Counted from the first letter of the stretch, positions 9,024-17,585 are shown. The stretch is DNA of 64,000 bases from Anaerosphaera multitolerans (GCF_004006535.1 NZ_RLIH01000002.1:186001-250000), one strand, 5' to 3'. Translations and numbers: made by a program. Notes: generated by a model from the letters alone, not told the origin.

Positions 9024-9638
9024 ATGGGAATAGATGAGATAAGGGAAAAGTTGGAGAGAAATGTTCCAAAGCCCATTGACGTTAAAAATAAATATTCAGT
9101 TTTCATACCCTTTATAGAAATAGATGGTAATTACCACATACTTTATGAAGTAAGAGCAAAGACTTTAAATACTCAACCGGGAGAAATCAGTTTTCCGGGA
9201 GGAAAAATCGAAAAGGGAGAAAACTGTGTAAAAGCTGCTGTAAGAGAAACCAGCGAAGAACTTTTGCTTCCTGAAAATAAAATAGAAGTTTTTTCCAGAG
9301 GAGACTTTATTGTAAATCCCTATAATTCAGTTTTATATTCCGTAGTGGGCAGATTAAATGTGGATTATAATAAAATAGTTCCCAGCAAGGATGAAGTGGA
9401 TACTATATTTACAGTTCCCTTGGAGTACTTGTTAAATACGGAACCGAAGTCTTATACTTTAGATTTGGAAGTTAAGCATACAAAACACTTTCCCTATGAA
9501 TTAATTCCTAGAGGCAGAAATTATAAATTTAGAAGGGGAAGAGACAATGTGCTTTTCTATAGGTATGACGATAAAATTATATGGGGCTTTACTGCAACTA
9601 TGACCTATAACTTAATAAAGAAAATAAGAAGAACTTAA
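9024..9638 (+). CDS. Nudix hydrolase, CoA pyrophosphatase type
   Basis: A 204-residue Nudix hydrolase. The Nudix box G60-x5-E66-x7-R74-E75-x2-E78-E79 is complete. The preceding segment QPGEISFPGGKIE (51-63) resembles the UPF0035 signature found in CoA pyrophosphatases of the YeaB/NudL group, which hydrolyse CoA and its derivatives to phosphopantetheine and 3',5'-ADP. Substrate is therefore inferred from the subfamily. The ATG has a GGAGGTGAAGGG site upstream and follows the patatin gene by 16 bases, so both are probably in one transcript that ends at the hairpin near 9650. Confidence 0.85.
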   Translation: MGIDEIREKLERNVPKPIDVKNKYSVFIPFIEIDGNYHILYEVRAKTLNTQPGEISFPGGKIEKGENCVKAAVRETSEELLLPENKIEVFSRGDFIVNPYNSVLYSVVGRLNVDYNKIVPSKDEVDTIFTVPLEYLLNTEPKSYTLDLEVKHTKHFPYELIPRGRNYKFRRGRDNVLFYRYDDKIIWGFTATMTYNLIKKIRRT

Positions 9639-9642
9639 AATA

Positions 9643-9690
9643 ATTCATCGATAGTGGATTTACCTACTCATTATCGATGAAATTTTCTTT
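9643..9690 (+). terminator. Intrinsic terminator after the Nudix gene
   Basis: A perfect 10-base-pair stem TTCATCGATA (9644-9653) / TATCGATGAA (9672-9681), an 18-base loop and then a T-rich run. Confidence 0.75.
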
Positions 9691-9784
9691 TAAAATTTAA
9701 ATTATTTAATAAAGCTTAAAAACAAATATTTATTAAAGACAGTAAATAGAATAGGTAGAGAGATTTTTCAAATAATTACAAAAA

Positions 9785-9954
9785 TGTTAAAATTGTAATA
9801 AAATTGTAATAATTGAAAATTAAATGGCTTATTTACAGTCTTACAGCATCAGCTATAAAATTATTGTCTTTCAGCTAAAACAGTGTTACAATTACAAATG
9901 TCTATTTTTACAGCTTTGACAAATAGTTACAAGAAAAGTTACAAAGAGGTAACA
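9785..9954. promoter_or_regulatory. Array of WalR-like boxes upstream of the 3D/G5 wall protein
   Basis: The consensus for WalR (YycF) in Bacillus and Staphylococcus is TGTWAH-N5-TGTWAH. Here TGTAAT at 9794-9799 and 9805-9810 is an exact match with N5, and TGTTAA at 9785 precedes it. In reverse orientation GTTACA at 9938-9943 and GTAACA at 9949-9954 are also exact with N5, with another GTTACA at 9926; GTTACA and ATTACA sit at 9885 and 9891. A further exact reverse pair (10006/10017) lies in the leader. The promoter-proximal pair ends 5 bases before the -35 box. Regulation of a wall-lytic gene by WalR is known biology; its action here is inference. Confidence 0.55.
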
Positions 9955-9959
9955 AAAAT

Positions 9960-9988
9960 TTGACTTTTTTAAAAATAACCTTTATACT
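9960..9988 (+). promoter_or_regulatory. Sigma-A-type promoter of the 3D/G5 gene
   Basis: TTGACT at 9960-9965, a 17-base spacer and TATACT at 9983-9988. It lies directly downstream of the WalR-like pair and about 80 bases before the start codon. The leader contains another box pair and the palindrome TTACAAAATTGTAA at 10028-10041. Confidence 0.75.
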
Positions 9989-10069
9989 ATCAGAAACAGA
10001 TAAAAGTTACAAAAAAGTAACAGAAATTACAAAATTGTAATTTTTAATTTATGGAGGTTATTTTAATTT

Positions 10070-11074
10070 ATGGATATTTCACAAGGGAGATTTAAAAGAA
10101 AACTTGCGAGAATATTAGTAGTAGGAACATTGCTGTCCTCAGTAGTTACCATGGGTTTTAACACCGTACTGGGAAAAGACGTAAACTTAATAATAGATGG
10201 AGATACTAAAGAGATAATTACTTATTCTTCAACAGTGGATGACTTCTTAAAGTCAGAGGGAATAGAGTTAAAAGAAGGTGAAGTAGTAACACCTTCATTG
10301 GAAACACCTATTACAGCTGATATGGATATTATGATTTCAGAACCTCAAGAGTACGTAGTTCGTGAAGATTTAAACTACACAATTGTGAACTCAACAGGAA
10401 GAACAGTTGAAGAAGTTTTGGAAGAGGCAAAGATACCTTTTAATGAAGAGGATATACTTACACCGGCTGTTGGAGTTGAACTTGAACCAAGTCAAACTAT
10501 TTCAATAGACAGAGTAGAAAAGGAAAGCTTCACACAAGAAGAAGCAATACCTTTTAAGACAGTTCAAAAAGAAAATTCCGAATTATATAAAGGCGATACA
10601 AAAGTAATTACAAAGGGTGTTGAAGGTAGAAAACTAAATACAGTTCAAAATACCTTTGTAAACGGAGAATTAGTTTCAATTGATGTACTAAGTTCAGAAG
10701 TGGTAAGTGAACCGGTAGATCAGGTAGAGGAAATAGGAACTAAGGAAGCGCCTTCAATAAAGGGACTTGAAGGAAAGAAAGTTAAAAAAGTAATAACAAT
10801 GGAAGCAACAGCTTACGACCCGACTGCAGGAGATAAGACAGCGCTGGGAACTAAGGCAAGAGTGGGAGCAGTTGCAGTTGACCCTAAAGTAATTCCGCTG
10901 GGAACAAAATTATACGTTGAGTCACTTGACGGATATTCATCTTATGGATACTGTGTGGCAGAGGATACAGGCGGAGCTATAAAGGGAAATAAAATAGATT
11001 TATTCTACAATACACATGAAAAAGCACTTGACTTCGGAAGAAGAAATGTAAGAGTATATGTATTAGAAGATTAA
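10070..11074 (+). CDS. YabE-like cell-wall protein with DUF348, G5 and 3D domains
   Basis: A 334-residue exported protein. A hydrophobic signal or anchor segment covers about residues 13-33, followed by two DUF348-like units (about 36-90 and 92-145), a G5-type region (about 150-215) and a C-terminal 3D domain (about 240-334). The 3D name comes from three conserved aspartates: here AYDPTAG, VAVDPKVIPLGTKLYV, AEDTGGAIKGNKIDLF. The 3D fold is shared with lytic transglycosylases such as MltA, and YabE/Rpf-like proteins act in peptidoglycan remodelling. The long AT-rich leader carries repeated WalR-like boxes, which suits a wall hydrolase. GGAGGT precedes the ATG. It is a single-gene unit with a hairpin after the stop. 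Confidence 0.9.
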   Translation: MDISQGRFKRKLARILVVGTLLSSVVTMGFNTVLGKDVNLIIDGDTKEIITYSSTVDDFLKSEGIELKEGEVVTPSLETPITADMDIMISEPQEYVVREDLNYTIVNSTGRTVEEVLEEAKIPFNEEDILTPAVGVELEPSQTISIDRVEKESFTQEEAIPFKTVQKENSELYKGDTKVITKGVEGRKLNTVQNTFVNGELVSIDVLSSEVVSEPVDQVEEIGTKEAPSIKGLEGKKVKKVITMEATAYDPTAGDKTALGTKARVGAVAVDPKVIPLGTKLYVESLDGYSSYGYCVAEDTGGAIKGNKIDLFYNTHEKALDFGRRNVRVYVLED

Positions 11075-11076
11075 TA

Positions 11077-11103
11077 GAAGGAGCTAAAAAAGCTCCTTTT
11101 TTG
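11077..11103 (+). terminator. Intrinsic terminator
   Basis: Stem AAGGAGC (11077-11083) / GCTCCTT (11091-11097) with a following T-run, just after the 3D-protein stop codon. Confidence 0.88.
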
Positions 11104-11147
11104 TTTATTTTATAAAAAATTTGTTATAATCATATTGGTGGTGCAAT

Positions 11148-11990
11148 ATGAAAAAAGCGGAGCTTATAGATAGATACATAAGAGAACTTACTAAGTATAT
11201 GACTTATGACAACGCAAAAAGGGCTGAAAAGGACGTAAGAGAGCTTATAGCGGAGGAGTTGTCTGAGGATTATAGCTATGAGGAATTGGAAAAAGTTCTT
11301 TTGAAATTTGGAAGTCCCTATAATTTGGCTTCAAAATATGAAAGCAAGTCCAATATTCTTATAAGCGGAAAAAATTATACTATATATATTAAACTTTTAA
11401 AGACTCTATCCCTTAATATGGTTTTAGCTACAGTGATATATTTTTTAATAAATAAAAGTAAATTCAGTATTTTAAATACTTTAAATATTTTTAAAACGGA
11501 AATGGTTAGTATCTTTTTCTGTGTAACCCTTTCACTTTGGATTGCGGAAGAGGTAAAGTCTAAAAAAATTATGGGTAAATTAATAAAGAGCTTTGAAATA
11601 GAAGATCTTTACATAGTGAAACCTAAGATAAATAAACCTATGGCAGTGCCTCTAGTTCTTTCATCTATTTTTATATTCTTACTTATGATTGAGGAGTTGT
11701 TAAAGGGAGATGAAGGAGCATTAAAAACAGTTCAGGGAATATTTTTTCTCTTGGTACTAAGAGATTCCAATAAACTTTCCGAAGACGGCTATGGAAGATA
11801 CGTTACATTTCTGTCCATAGCTTGTGATATCCTGTCTTTAGTTTTAATGTATTTTCTATATGAACAGATTTATAAAGTTATATATATTAAAATTTTTCTT
11901 TATGTAATCATATTTTTTATTATTTTTGATTTGTGGTTTGCAATAATTCAGATAGTAAGGATATATAAGAATGGTAAAAACAAGGCTTAG
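11148..11990 (+). CDS. Membrane protein with N-terminal HAAS/DUF1700-like domain
   Basis: A 280-residue protein. Residues 1-70 are a charged helical region (LIDRYIRELTKYM...VRELIAEELSEDYSYEELEKVLLKFGSPYNLASKY) that resembles the HAAS/DUF1700 domain, which usually sits beside PadR regulators or at the start of small membrane sensors. After it come about six hydrophobic segments. Function is unknown. A TATAAT lies at 11125-11130 but its -35 box is weak, and GGTGG precedes the ATG. The stop codon lies inside a terminator hairpin. No PadR gene is present here. Confidence 0.65.
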   Translation: MKKAELIDRYIRELTKYMTYDNAKRAEKDVRELIAEELSEDYSYEELEKVLLKFGSPYNLASKYESKSNILISGKNYTIYIKLLKTLSLNMVLATVIYFLINKSKFSILNTLNIFKTEMVSIFFCVTLSLWIAEEVKSKKIMGKLIKSFEIEDLYIVKPKINKPMAVPLVLSSIFIFLLMIEELLKGDEGALKTVQGIFFLLVLRDSNKLSEDGYGRYVTFLSIACDILSLVLMYFLYEQIYKVIYIKIFLYVIIFFIIFDLWFAIIQIVRIYKNGKNKA

Positions 11991-12005
11991 GGCTTTGTTT
12001 TTTTA
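11978..12005 (+). terminator. Intrinsic terminator overlapping the stop codon
   Basis: Stem AAACAAGGC / GCTTTGTTT with a T-run; the TAG stop of the preceding gene is in the loop. Confidence 0.75.
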
Positions 12006-12029
12006 TTTTGAAAAAGATTTACTAAACTC

Positions 12030-12058
12030 TTGACATTCTTTGACCAAAGATATATACT
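12030..12058 (+). promoter_or_regulatory. Promoter of hsp20
   Basis: TTGACA at 12030-12035, a 17-base spacer and TATACT at 12053-12058: a near-consensus vegetative promoter just upstream of the CIRCE operator. Confidence 0.88.
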
Positions 12059-12069
12059 ATAGATAGTGA

Positions 12070-12096
12070 TTAGCACTTAATGAATGAGAGTGCTAA
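12070..12096 (+). promoter_or_regulatory. CIRCE operator (HrcA binding site)
   Basis: TTAGCACTT-N9-GAGTGCTAA differs from the consensus inverted repeat TTAGCACTC-N9-GAGTGCTAA at one base. It begins 11 bases after the -10 box, covering the transcription start region, so HrcA should repress hsp20 until heat shock. Confidence 0.95.
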
Positions 12097-12119
12097 AATA
12101 TTAATTAGGAGATGTTAAT

Positions 12120-12572
12120 ATGACAAATTTAAGACCTTTTAGAAGAAATAGTTTAGTAGGTTTTGATAGGGATTTTGAAGATTTCTACAACATGATTGAC
12201 AACTTCTTTAACGATGACTTTATACCGGAACGTGCTATGAAATCTGGATCTTTTAAAGTGGATATTTCAGAGGACGAGAAAGAATACAAAATTGAAGCTG
12301 AACTTCCAGGATTTGAAAAGGGAGATATTGAAGTAACTTTAGATGATGGCAGACTTACAATAGTAGCAGAAAAAACTGAAGAAAAAGACGAATCTGATGA
12401 GGCTAAAAATTACATTCACAAAGAGAGAAGATCTACTAAGATGCAGAGAATGATGTACTTTAAAGATATTGACGAAGAAGGACTAAAAGCAAATCTTGAT
12501 AAAGGACTTTTAGTAGTTACCGTACCTAAGAAAACCGAAGTTATTACTAAAAAGAAAATTGAAATTGAATAA
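12120..12572 (+). CDS. Hsp20 / alpha-crystallin small heat-shock protein
   Basis: A 150-residue small heat-shock chaperone that holds unfolding proteins in a refoldable state. The alpha-crystallin domain starts near residue 43 (SFKVDISEDEKEYKIEAELPGF) and has the typical ELPGF turn and the C-terminal GLLVVTVPK strand (GLKANLDKGLLVVTVPK). The C-terminal tail KKKIEIE carries the I-x-I-type motif used for oligomer assembly. The gene stands alone, behind a strong promoter with a CIRCE operator, and closes with a hairpin terminator. GGAG precedes the ATG. Confidence 0.95.
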   Translation: MTNLRPFRRNSLVGFDRDFEDFYNMIDNFFNDDFIPERAMKSGSFKVDISEDEKEYKIEAELPGFEKGDIEVTLDDGRLTIVAEKTEEKDESDEAKNYIHKERRSTKMQRMMYFKDIDEEGLKANLDKGLLVVTVPKKTEVITKKKIEIE

Positions 12573-12584
12573 GAAGAGTAAGGA

Positions 12585-12613
12585 AGAGGAGAGTGAAAGC
12601 TCTCCTTTTTTGG
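12585..12613 (+). terminator. Intrinsic terminator of hsp20
   Basis: Stem AGGAGAG (12587-12593) / CTCTCCT (12600-12606), 6-base loop, then six T residues. Confidence 0.9.
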
Positions 12614-12817
12614 TTTAGAAAAGTATACTAGGTGCGAAGTTTTATAATGGGGGAGCAAGTATTTAATAAAAAAATCTTTTAAGAAAAACTTTAGTTACTA
12701 TGTAAAAGTTGAAAATTGCATCTTAAAACTTAATCAAAAAGAAAGAAGTATTACATATAAATAAAACTTATAAGTTGGAACAACCTAAGCGTTTAAGGGT
12801 GTAAGGGGAGGGAGTGT

Positions 12818-12862
12818 GAGGGAGGGCATGAGGGACAATCGCAAGTCCCTTGGCCCTCCCTC
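12818..12862. other. GC-rich long hairpin in an AT-rich intergenic stretch
   Basis: The gap 12614-13026 holds no gene I can support. Inside it GAGGGAGGGC pairs with GCCCTCCCTC and AGGGAC pairs with GTCCCT, giving a 16-pair stem with a small internal loop and an 8-base AATCGCAA terminal loop. No T-run follows, so it is not a standard terminator. Composition is very unlike its surroundings. Confidence 0.7.
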
Positions 12863-13026
12863 AAAATAAACAAAGTAAACATTAAAAACAATTAGAAACT
12901 AAAAATAACCTATTAATATAAAAAAATCCTTGATGTTTAATATAATAAAATATTGAACTTAGCCTAAGTCAAAACCATTACAAATTGTTACAAACATATT
13001 AAATAATCTAAATTTTAGTAATCGCC

Positions 13027-13056
13027 TTGAATATGGTCATATTAAGAGGGTATAAT
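13027..13056 (+). promoter_or_regulatory. Promoter of the SLH protein gene, with inverted repeat in the spacer
   Basis: TTGAAT at 13027-13032, an 18-base spacer and TATAAT at 13051-13056. A perfect inverted repeat AATATG-GT-CATATT (13030-13043) overlaps the -35 box and spacer and could be an operator. ATTACA at 12977 and GTTACA at 12987 upstream loosely resemble WalR half-sites but with the wrong spacing. Confidence 0.6.
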
Positions 13057-13101
13057 TATTACAACAGGATTTACTTAATTTGTATAAAGGAGGAATAGTA
13101 A

Positions 13102-15996
13102 ATGAAAAATAATAAAAGATGGCTATCCCTGTTACTAGTATTCGTAATGATGCTAAGTGTTATGCCATTAAATGTATTTGCAGCAAATGAAACAGAAGCA
13201 ACTAATAATACACAAACACCTGTGACAAACAGTGAAGCTGAAGCGGGTAAAACAGATGCAACAGACAATACACAAAAACCTGTATTACCACCAGCACCAC
13301 CACAAGAGCCAGTTGTTATTAAGAGTGTAACAGTTACTCCTAAAATAGCAAATGTTGATATCGGAAAAAGTACTACGTTTACAGCAACAGTAGATGGAGA
13401 TGATACTAATTCAGTAACGTGGGATGTAGATGGAAGTACGTCAAATCTTACTACAATTACTAATGGTGTATTAAAAGTAGGAGAAAATGAAACAGGTAAA
13501 ACTTTAACAGTGACAGCTACATCAGTAAAGGATTCAACAAAATCTGATACAGCTACAGTAACAGTTACAAAACCAATTGTTATTAATAGTGTAACCATAA
13601 GTCCTAAAACAACAAGTGTTGTTAAAGGTGGTAGTACAACATTCACTGTAACAGTAGATGGAGATGATACTAATTCAGTAACGTGGGATGTAGATGGAAG
13701 TACGTCAAAACTTACTACAATTACTAATGGTGTATTAAAAGTAGGAGAAAATGAAACAGGTAAAACTTTAACAGTGACAGCTACATCAGCAAAGGATTCA
13801 ACAAAATCTGATACAGCTACAGTAACTGTAAGGGATATAGTTGTAACTGTCAGTCCGGCAACTGCAACTATGAAACCAAATGAAAGCAAAGCTTTCACAG
13901 CAAAAATAAATGGAGTCATATCGAACGAAGTGGAATGGAGTGTAGTAGGAGGAACTTCAAATCTTACAAAATATGCTAATGGTAAATTAACTATAGGAAA
14001 TAATGAAACTGCAAAAATAATAAGACTAATAGCTACTTCTACTGAAAATCCTCTAGATAAAGGAGAGGCTGTAATTACTGTACAAACAGAACCAACAGGA
14101 GAGGCTCCAAGTATATCTAAAACATCTTATACTTTTGATAAAGCCGATAAGTCTAATGTAAATATTACTACAAAATTAGGAAGTGGAGATTTAGCTGCTA
14201 AGGAAATTACTAAAGTTACTAAAGATGGCAACACATTATCTTCAAGTAAAGTCACTATAGATGGTAGATATGTTACTCTTAAATCAAGTTATTTAGAAGA
14301 TTTATCTAACGGAACTCATTATTTTAAAATTCACTTTGATGACAAAGCTAAAACTGCAATTGAAATAAGTGTATATGTTAAAAATGATGTGAAAGATACT
14401 TTAAAAATCACTGATGCTTATAGAAGTGGTGACTATATTAAAGGGAAAGTAAACGTTGGTGGAGCTACTGTAAGATTCTATAGAGATGGTTCAAGTAGTT
14501 CATATGCATCTGACGTTGCTGATTCAAGAGGATACTTTGAAATTCGTATTGGAAGTATAAGTACTTCTAGAAACGACTATGTAAGAGCTACAAAGTACGG
14601 ATATTCTGATTCAGATAAGTACTATCTATCCAGTTCTTCAGGAAATGGAAGTACAGATGATAAGAGAGTATATCCGGAAAAAATAAGAGTAACTGATGGT
14701 GGTTATAGAGTAGAAGGACGTCTACCTAATTATAAGAACACAAGAGTATATGTAGAGTATGATGGAAGATCAGTTGGAGACGGAATGACTGATAGTAGCG
14801 GATACTTTGACATTAAAACCGACAGTAGAGTTTATGATGACAGTGGACTTAAGTTCTATGTAAGATCCTCCTCATCCAGTTCAAGCGACAAGAGAGTATA
14901 TCCAACAGGAATAGATGTATATGATGGCGGATATAGAGTAAAAGGTCGTCTATCTGATTATAAGAATACAAGAGTATATGTAGAGTATGACGGAAGATCA
15001 GTTGGAAACGGTATGACTGACAGCAGCGGATACTTTGACATTAAAACAAGCAGTAGAGTATATGATGACAGTGGACTTAAGTTCTATGTAAGAACATCAG
15101 ATAAGACAAAGGCAGCTACAATTACAAGTGCAAAGGCCGGAGAATATAAAATCGAAGGTACTGCAGCGGATTATGCAAAGGTAACTATTAAGGACAGCAA
15201 CAACGTAACTATCGGTTCAGCAACAGCTGATAAAAACGGTAAGTTTACAGTTTACGCAAATAGAACTCTTAAGGCGGGAGAAAAACTTACTATTACAACA
15301 AGTGAGTCCGGCAAGAGTGATAATACAATAACTTATACAGTTACAGGCGTAAAAGAAGGCGACTTAAAGAGAATTGCATATATTAAGGGTTATCCAAATG
15401 GAAACTTTAAACCACACGGGGATATGACTAGAGCTGAAGCGGCAACTATGTTTGCAAGACTTCTAAACAACTCTGATAACTTCGGAACAACTAAGACAAC
15501 TAAGTTTACAGACGCAAGTAACCAATGGTATTCAGAAGCTATTAACTATGTGGTAAACAAGGGATTAATTTCCGGTTATCCAGATGGAACATTTAAACCT
15601 AATAATAAGATTACAAGAGCTGAATTTGCTCAAATGATTTCCGGTTATATTACAGTTGGCGGAAGTGCAACAAACTTCAATGACGTAAAAGACCACTGGG
15701 CAAAAGAAGCAATTGAAAAACTTTACGGAAACCAATCTATTAAGGGTTATCCGGATGGAACATTTAAACCAAATGATTTAATTACAAGGGCAGAAGCGGT
15801 TACAATTCTAAACTCTGTATTTGGTAGAGTATCTGATACTCAATCATTTGAAAATGTTAAGAGCAGCTTGAAGTCATTTAACGACGTTAAGTCATCAGAC
15901 TGGTTCTATGCAAACGTAATGGATGCTTCAAATGCACACGAATCTTATAGAAAATCTACAACAGATGATACAGAAATCTGGACAAAGATAAACTAA
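13102..15996 (+). CDS. Large surface protein with Ig-like repeats and three C-terminal SLH domains
   Basis: A 964-residue secreted protein. A signal peptide covers about residues 1-28 with an AxA-type site (VFAANE). Three Big-2-like immunoglobulin-type units follow (about 73-160, 161-248, 249-330), the first two almost identical. A middle part has a pair of near-identical 76-residue units (about 520-670) with KRVYP and GYRVEGRL/GYRVKGRL motifs. Three SLH domains close the protein (YIKGYPNGNFKPHGDMTRAEA, LISGYPDGTFKPNNKITRAEF, SIKGYPDGTFKPNDLITRAEA), which bind secondary wall polymer. It is likely an S-layer or adhesin-type component. AAAGGAGGA precedes the ATG, and a promoter lies at 13027-13056. 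Confidence 0.92.
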   Translation: MKNNKRWLSLLLVFVMMLSVMPLNVFAANETEATNNTQTPVTNSEAEAGKTDATDNTQKPVLPPAPPQEPVVIKSVTVTPKIANVDIGKSTTFTATVDGDDTNSVTWDVDGSTSNLTTITNGVLKVGENETGKTLTVTATSVKDSTKSDTATVTVTKPIVINSVTISPKTTSVVKGGSTTFTVTVDGDDTNSVTWDVDGSTSKLTTITNGVLKVGENETGKTLTVTATSAKDSTKSDTATVTVRDIVVTVSPATATMKPNESKAFTAKINGVISNEVEWSVVGGTSNLTKYANGKLTIGNNETAKIIRLIATSTENPLDKGEAVITVQTEPTGEAPSISKTSYTFDKADKSNVNITTKLGSGDLAAKEITKVTKDGNTLSSSKVTIDGRYVTLKSSYLEDLSNGTHYFKIHFDDKAKTAIEISVYVKNDVKDTLKITDAYRSGDYIKGKVNVGGATVRFYRDGSSSSYASDVADSRGYFEIRIGSISTSRNDYVRATKYGYSDSDKYYLSSSSGNGSTDDKRVYPEKIRVTDGGYRVEGRLPNYKNTRVYVEYDGRSVGDGMTDSSGYFDIKTDSRVYDDSGLKFYVRSSSSSSSDKRVYPTGIDVYDGGYRVKGRLSDYKNTRVYVEYDGRSVGNGMTDSSGYFDIKTSSRVYDDSGLKFYVRTSDKTKAATITSAKAGEYKIEGTAADYAKVTIKDSNNVTIGSATADKNGKFTVYANRTLKAGEKLTITTSESGKSDNTITYTVTGVKEGDLKRIAYIKGYPNGNFKPHGDMTRAEAATMFARLLNNSDNFGTTKTTKFTDASNQWYSEAINYVVNKGLISGYPDGTFKPNNKITRAEFAQMISGYITVGGSATNFNDVKDHWAKEAIEKLYGNQSIKGYPDGTFKPNDLITRAEAVTILNSVFGRVSDTQSFENVKSSLKSFNDVKSSDWFYANVMDASNAHESYRKSTTDDTEIWTKIN
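13387..13829 (+). repeat. 264-base tandem repeat encoding Big-2-like units
   Basis: Bases 13387-13565 recur at 13651-13829 with only a few mismatches, a period of 264 bases (88 codons). The part of each period outside this block has diverged. Confidence 0.9.
14662..15093 (+). repeat. 228-base tandem repeat in the SLH protein gene
   Basis: Bases 14662-14865 recur at 14890-15093, a period of 228 bases (76 codons), encoding units that begin KRVYP and end GLKFYVR. They are separated by a short serine-rich linker. Confidence 0.88.
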
Positions 15997-16011
15997 TAGA
16001 GACTTTAAAAG

Positions 16012-16034
16012 GAGAGCTTAGGCTCTCTTTTTTT
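16012..16034 (+). terminator. Intrinsic terminator of the SLH protein gene
   Basis: Stem GAGAGC-TTAG-GCTCTC followed by seven T residues. Confidence 0.9.
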
Positions 16035-16109
16035 GTGTGTTTGGTAAAATCATATAAGTTGCAACATACTTTATTTAATTATATAATTGATAAAAGTGAG
16101 GTGGTACAA

Positions 16110-17585
16110 ATGAAAACCGATGTACATGATAAAAACAACTACACTCTTCTCTGCGATTTTTATGAGTTTGCTATGAGTAACGGTTTCTTTAAATCCGGTT
16201 TCAAAGATAAGATTGTAGTATTTGATATGTTTTTCAGATCTGTTCCCGATGATGGTTCCTATGCAATAAGTGCGGGATTGGAGCAGGTTATTGAATATTT
16301 GGAAAATTTAAAATTTGATGAAAGTGACATAGATTTTTTAAGAAGTAAGGGAATTTTTGATGAGGCTTACTTGGATTACTTAAGAAACTTTAAATTTGAA
16401 TGTGATGTTTGGGCAGTACCTGAGGGAACTGTAGTATTCCCCCATGAACCGCTGTTAACTGTAAGAGGGCCTATTATCCAAGCGCAAATACTTGAGACTA
16501 TGGTGCTTTTAACTATTAACCATCAATCTATGATTGCAACTAAGGCAAATAGAATAGTTTCAGCTGCCAAGGGAAGACCTGTAATTGAATTTGGTTCAAG
16601 AAGGGCACAGGGATATTCGGGAGCAAATCTTGGAGCAAGGGCGGCTTATATTGGTGGCTGTAAGGGAACTGCCAATACTTTGGCGGAAAAAATATTTGGA
16701 ATACCTGCGCTGGGAACAATGGCGCATTCGTGGGTACAACTTTTTGAAACTGAGTATGAGGCTTTTAAAACCTATGCGGAAATATATCCCGACAATTGTC
16801 TCTTATTAGTAGATACCTATGATACTTTAAAAGAGGGAGTTCCCAATGCCATTAAAGTTTTTAATGAGGTAGTGGTGCCGAAGGGCTTTAGGCCTAAGGG
16901 AATTAGAATAGATTCGGGAGATATTGCCTATCTTTCTAAGAAAGCAAGGAAGATGTTAGATGAGGCTGGCTTTGAAGACGTTCAGATTATGGCTTCAAAT
17001 TCATTAGATGAGTTTACTATTCAAAATGTCTTAATACAGGGAGCTAAGTTGGATTCCTTCGGAGTTGGAGAGAGGCTTATAACTTCAAAAAGTTCTCCTG
17101 TTTTCGGTGGCGTTTATAAGTTGACGGCCTTTGAAGATGAAAAGACCAAAGAGTTGGTTCCGACTATTAAAATTTCCGAAAATGTTACTAAGATAACAAA
17201 TCCGGGTTTTAAGGAAATTTACAGATTATATGACAATGTAAGTGGGAAGGCTCTTGCGGATGTAATAACGTTACATGATGAAAAAATAGATGATTCTCAG
17301 GATTATGAAATCTTCCATCCTATATATACTTGGAAGAGAAGAAATATCTATAACTTTACTGCAAAGCCTCTTCTTGTTCAAATTTATGAAAAGGGTAAGT
17401 TAATTTATGATATGCCTACTTTGGAAGAAATTAGACAACATGCCAAAGAAGAATTGGATACCCTTTGGGAGGAAGTTAAAAGGCTTGACAATCCTCAGGA
17501 GTACATGGTTGATTTATCCTATGATTTATGGAAAATCAAAGATGACTTACTTGAAAGACACGGAAAAAATTACAAAAGAAGATAG
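16110..17585 (+). CDS. pncB: Nicotinate phosphoribosyltransferase
   Basis: A 491-residue enzyme of the NAD salvage pathway: it joins nicotinate to PRPP with ATP hydrolysis to give nicotinate mononucleotide. Diagnostic segments are FGSRRAQGYSGANLGARAA, GTMAHSWVQLF with the conserved phosphorylatable histidine, VDTYDTL, and IRIDSGD. The frame extends upstream to 16035, but GAGGTGG sits just before the ATG at 16110, which I take as the start. It begins a plus-strand run with the radical SAM gene 21 bases later. Confidence 0.95.
   Translation: MKTDVHDKNNYTLLCDFYEFAMSNGFFKSGFKDKIVVFDMFFRSVPDDGSYAISAGLEQVIEYLENLKFDESDIDFLRSKGIFDEAYLDYLRNFKFECDVWAVPEGTVVFPHEPLLTVRGPIIQAQILETMVLLTINHQSMIATKANRIVSAAKGRPVIEFGSRRAQGYSGANLGARAAYIGGCKGTANTLAEKIFGIPALGTMAHSWVQLFETEYEAFKTYAEIYPDNCLLLVDTYDTLKEGVPNAIKVFNEVVVPKGFRPKGIRIDSGDIAYLSKKARKMLDEAGFEDVQIMASNSLDEFTIQNVLIQGAKLDSFGVGERLITSKSSPVFGGVYKLTAFEDEKTKELVPTIKISENVTKITNPGFKEIYRLYDNVSGKALADVITLHDEKIDDSQDYEIFHPIYTWKRRNIYNFTAKPLLVQIYEKGKLIYDMPTLEEIRQHAKEELDTLWEEVKRLDNPQEYMVDLSYDLWKIKDDLLERHGKNYKRR

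Noticed and set aside
12977-12992. WalR box upstream of the SLH protein gene
   Set aside because: ATTACA and GTTACA are 10 bases apart, not 11, and only one imperfect pair is present.
13071-13919. Long open frame on the minus strand opposite the Ig-like repeats
   Set aside because: It is a by-product of the repetitive, threonine- and valine-rich plus-strand coding; it has no ribosome binding site and a low-complexity translation.
13387-15093. CRISPR-like or transposon repeats
   Set aside because: The repeats are in frame inside one gene, with periods of 88 and 76 codons, and encode protein domains.
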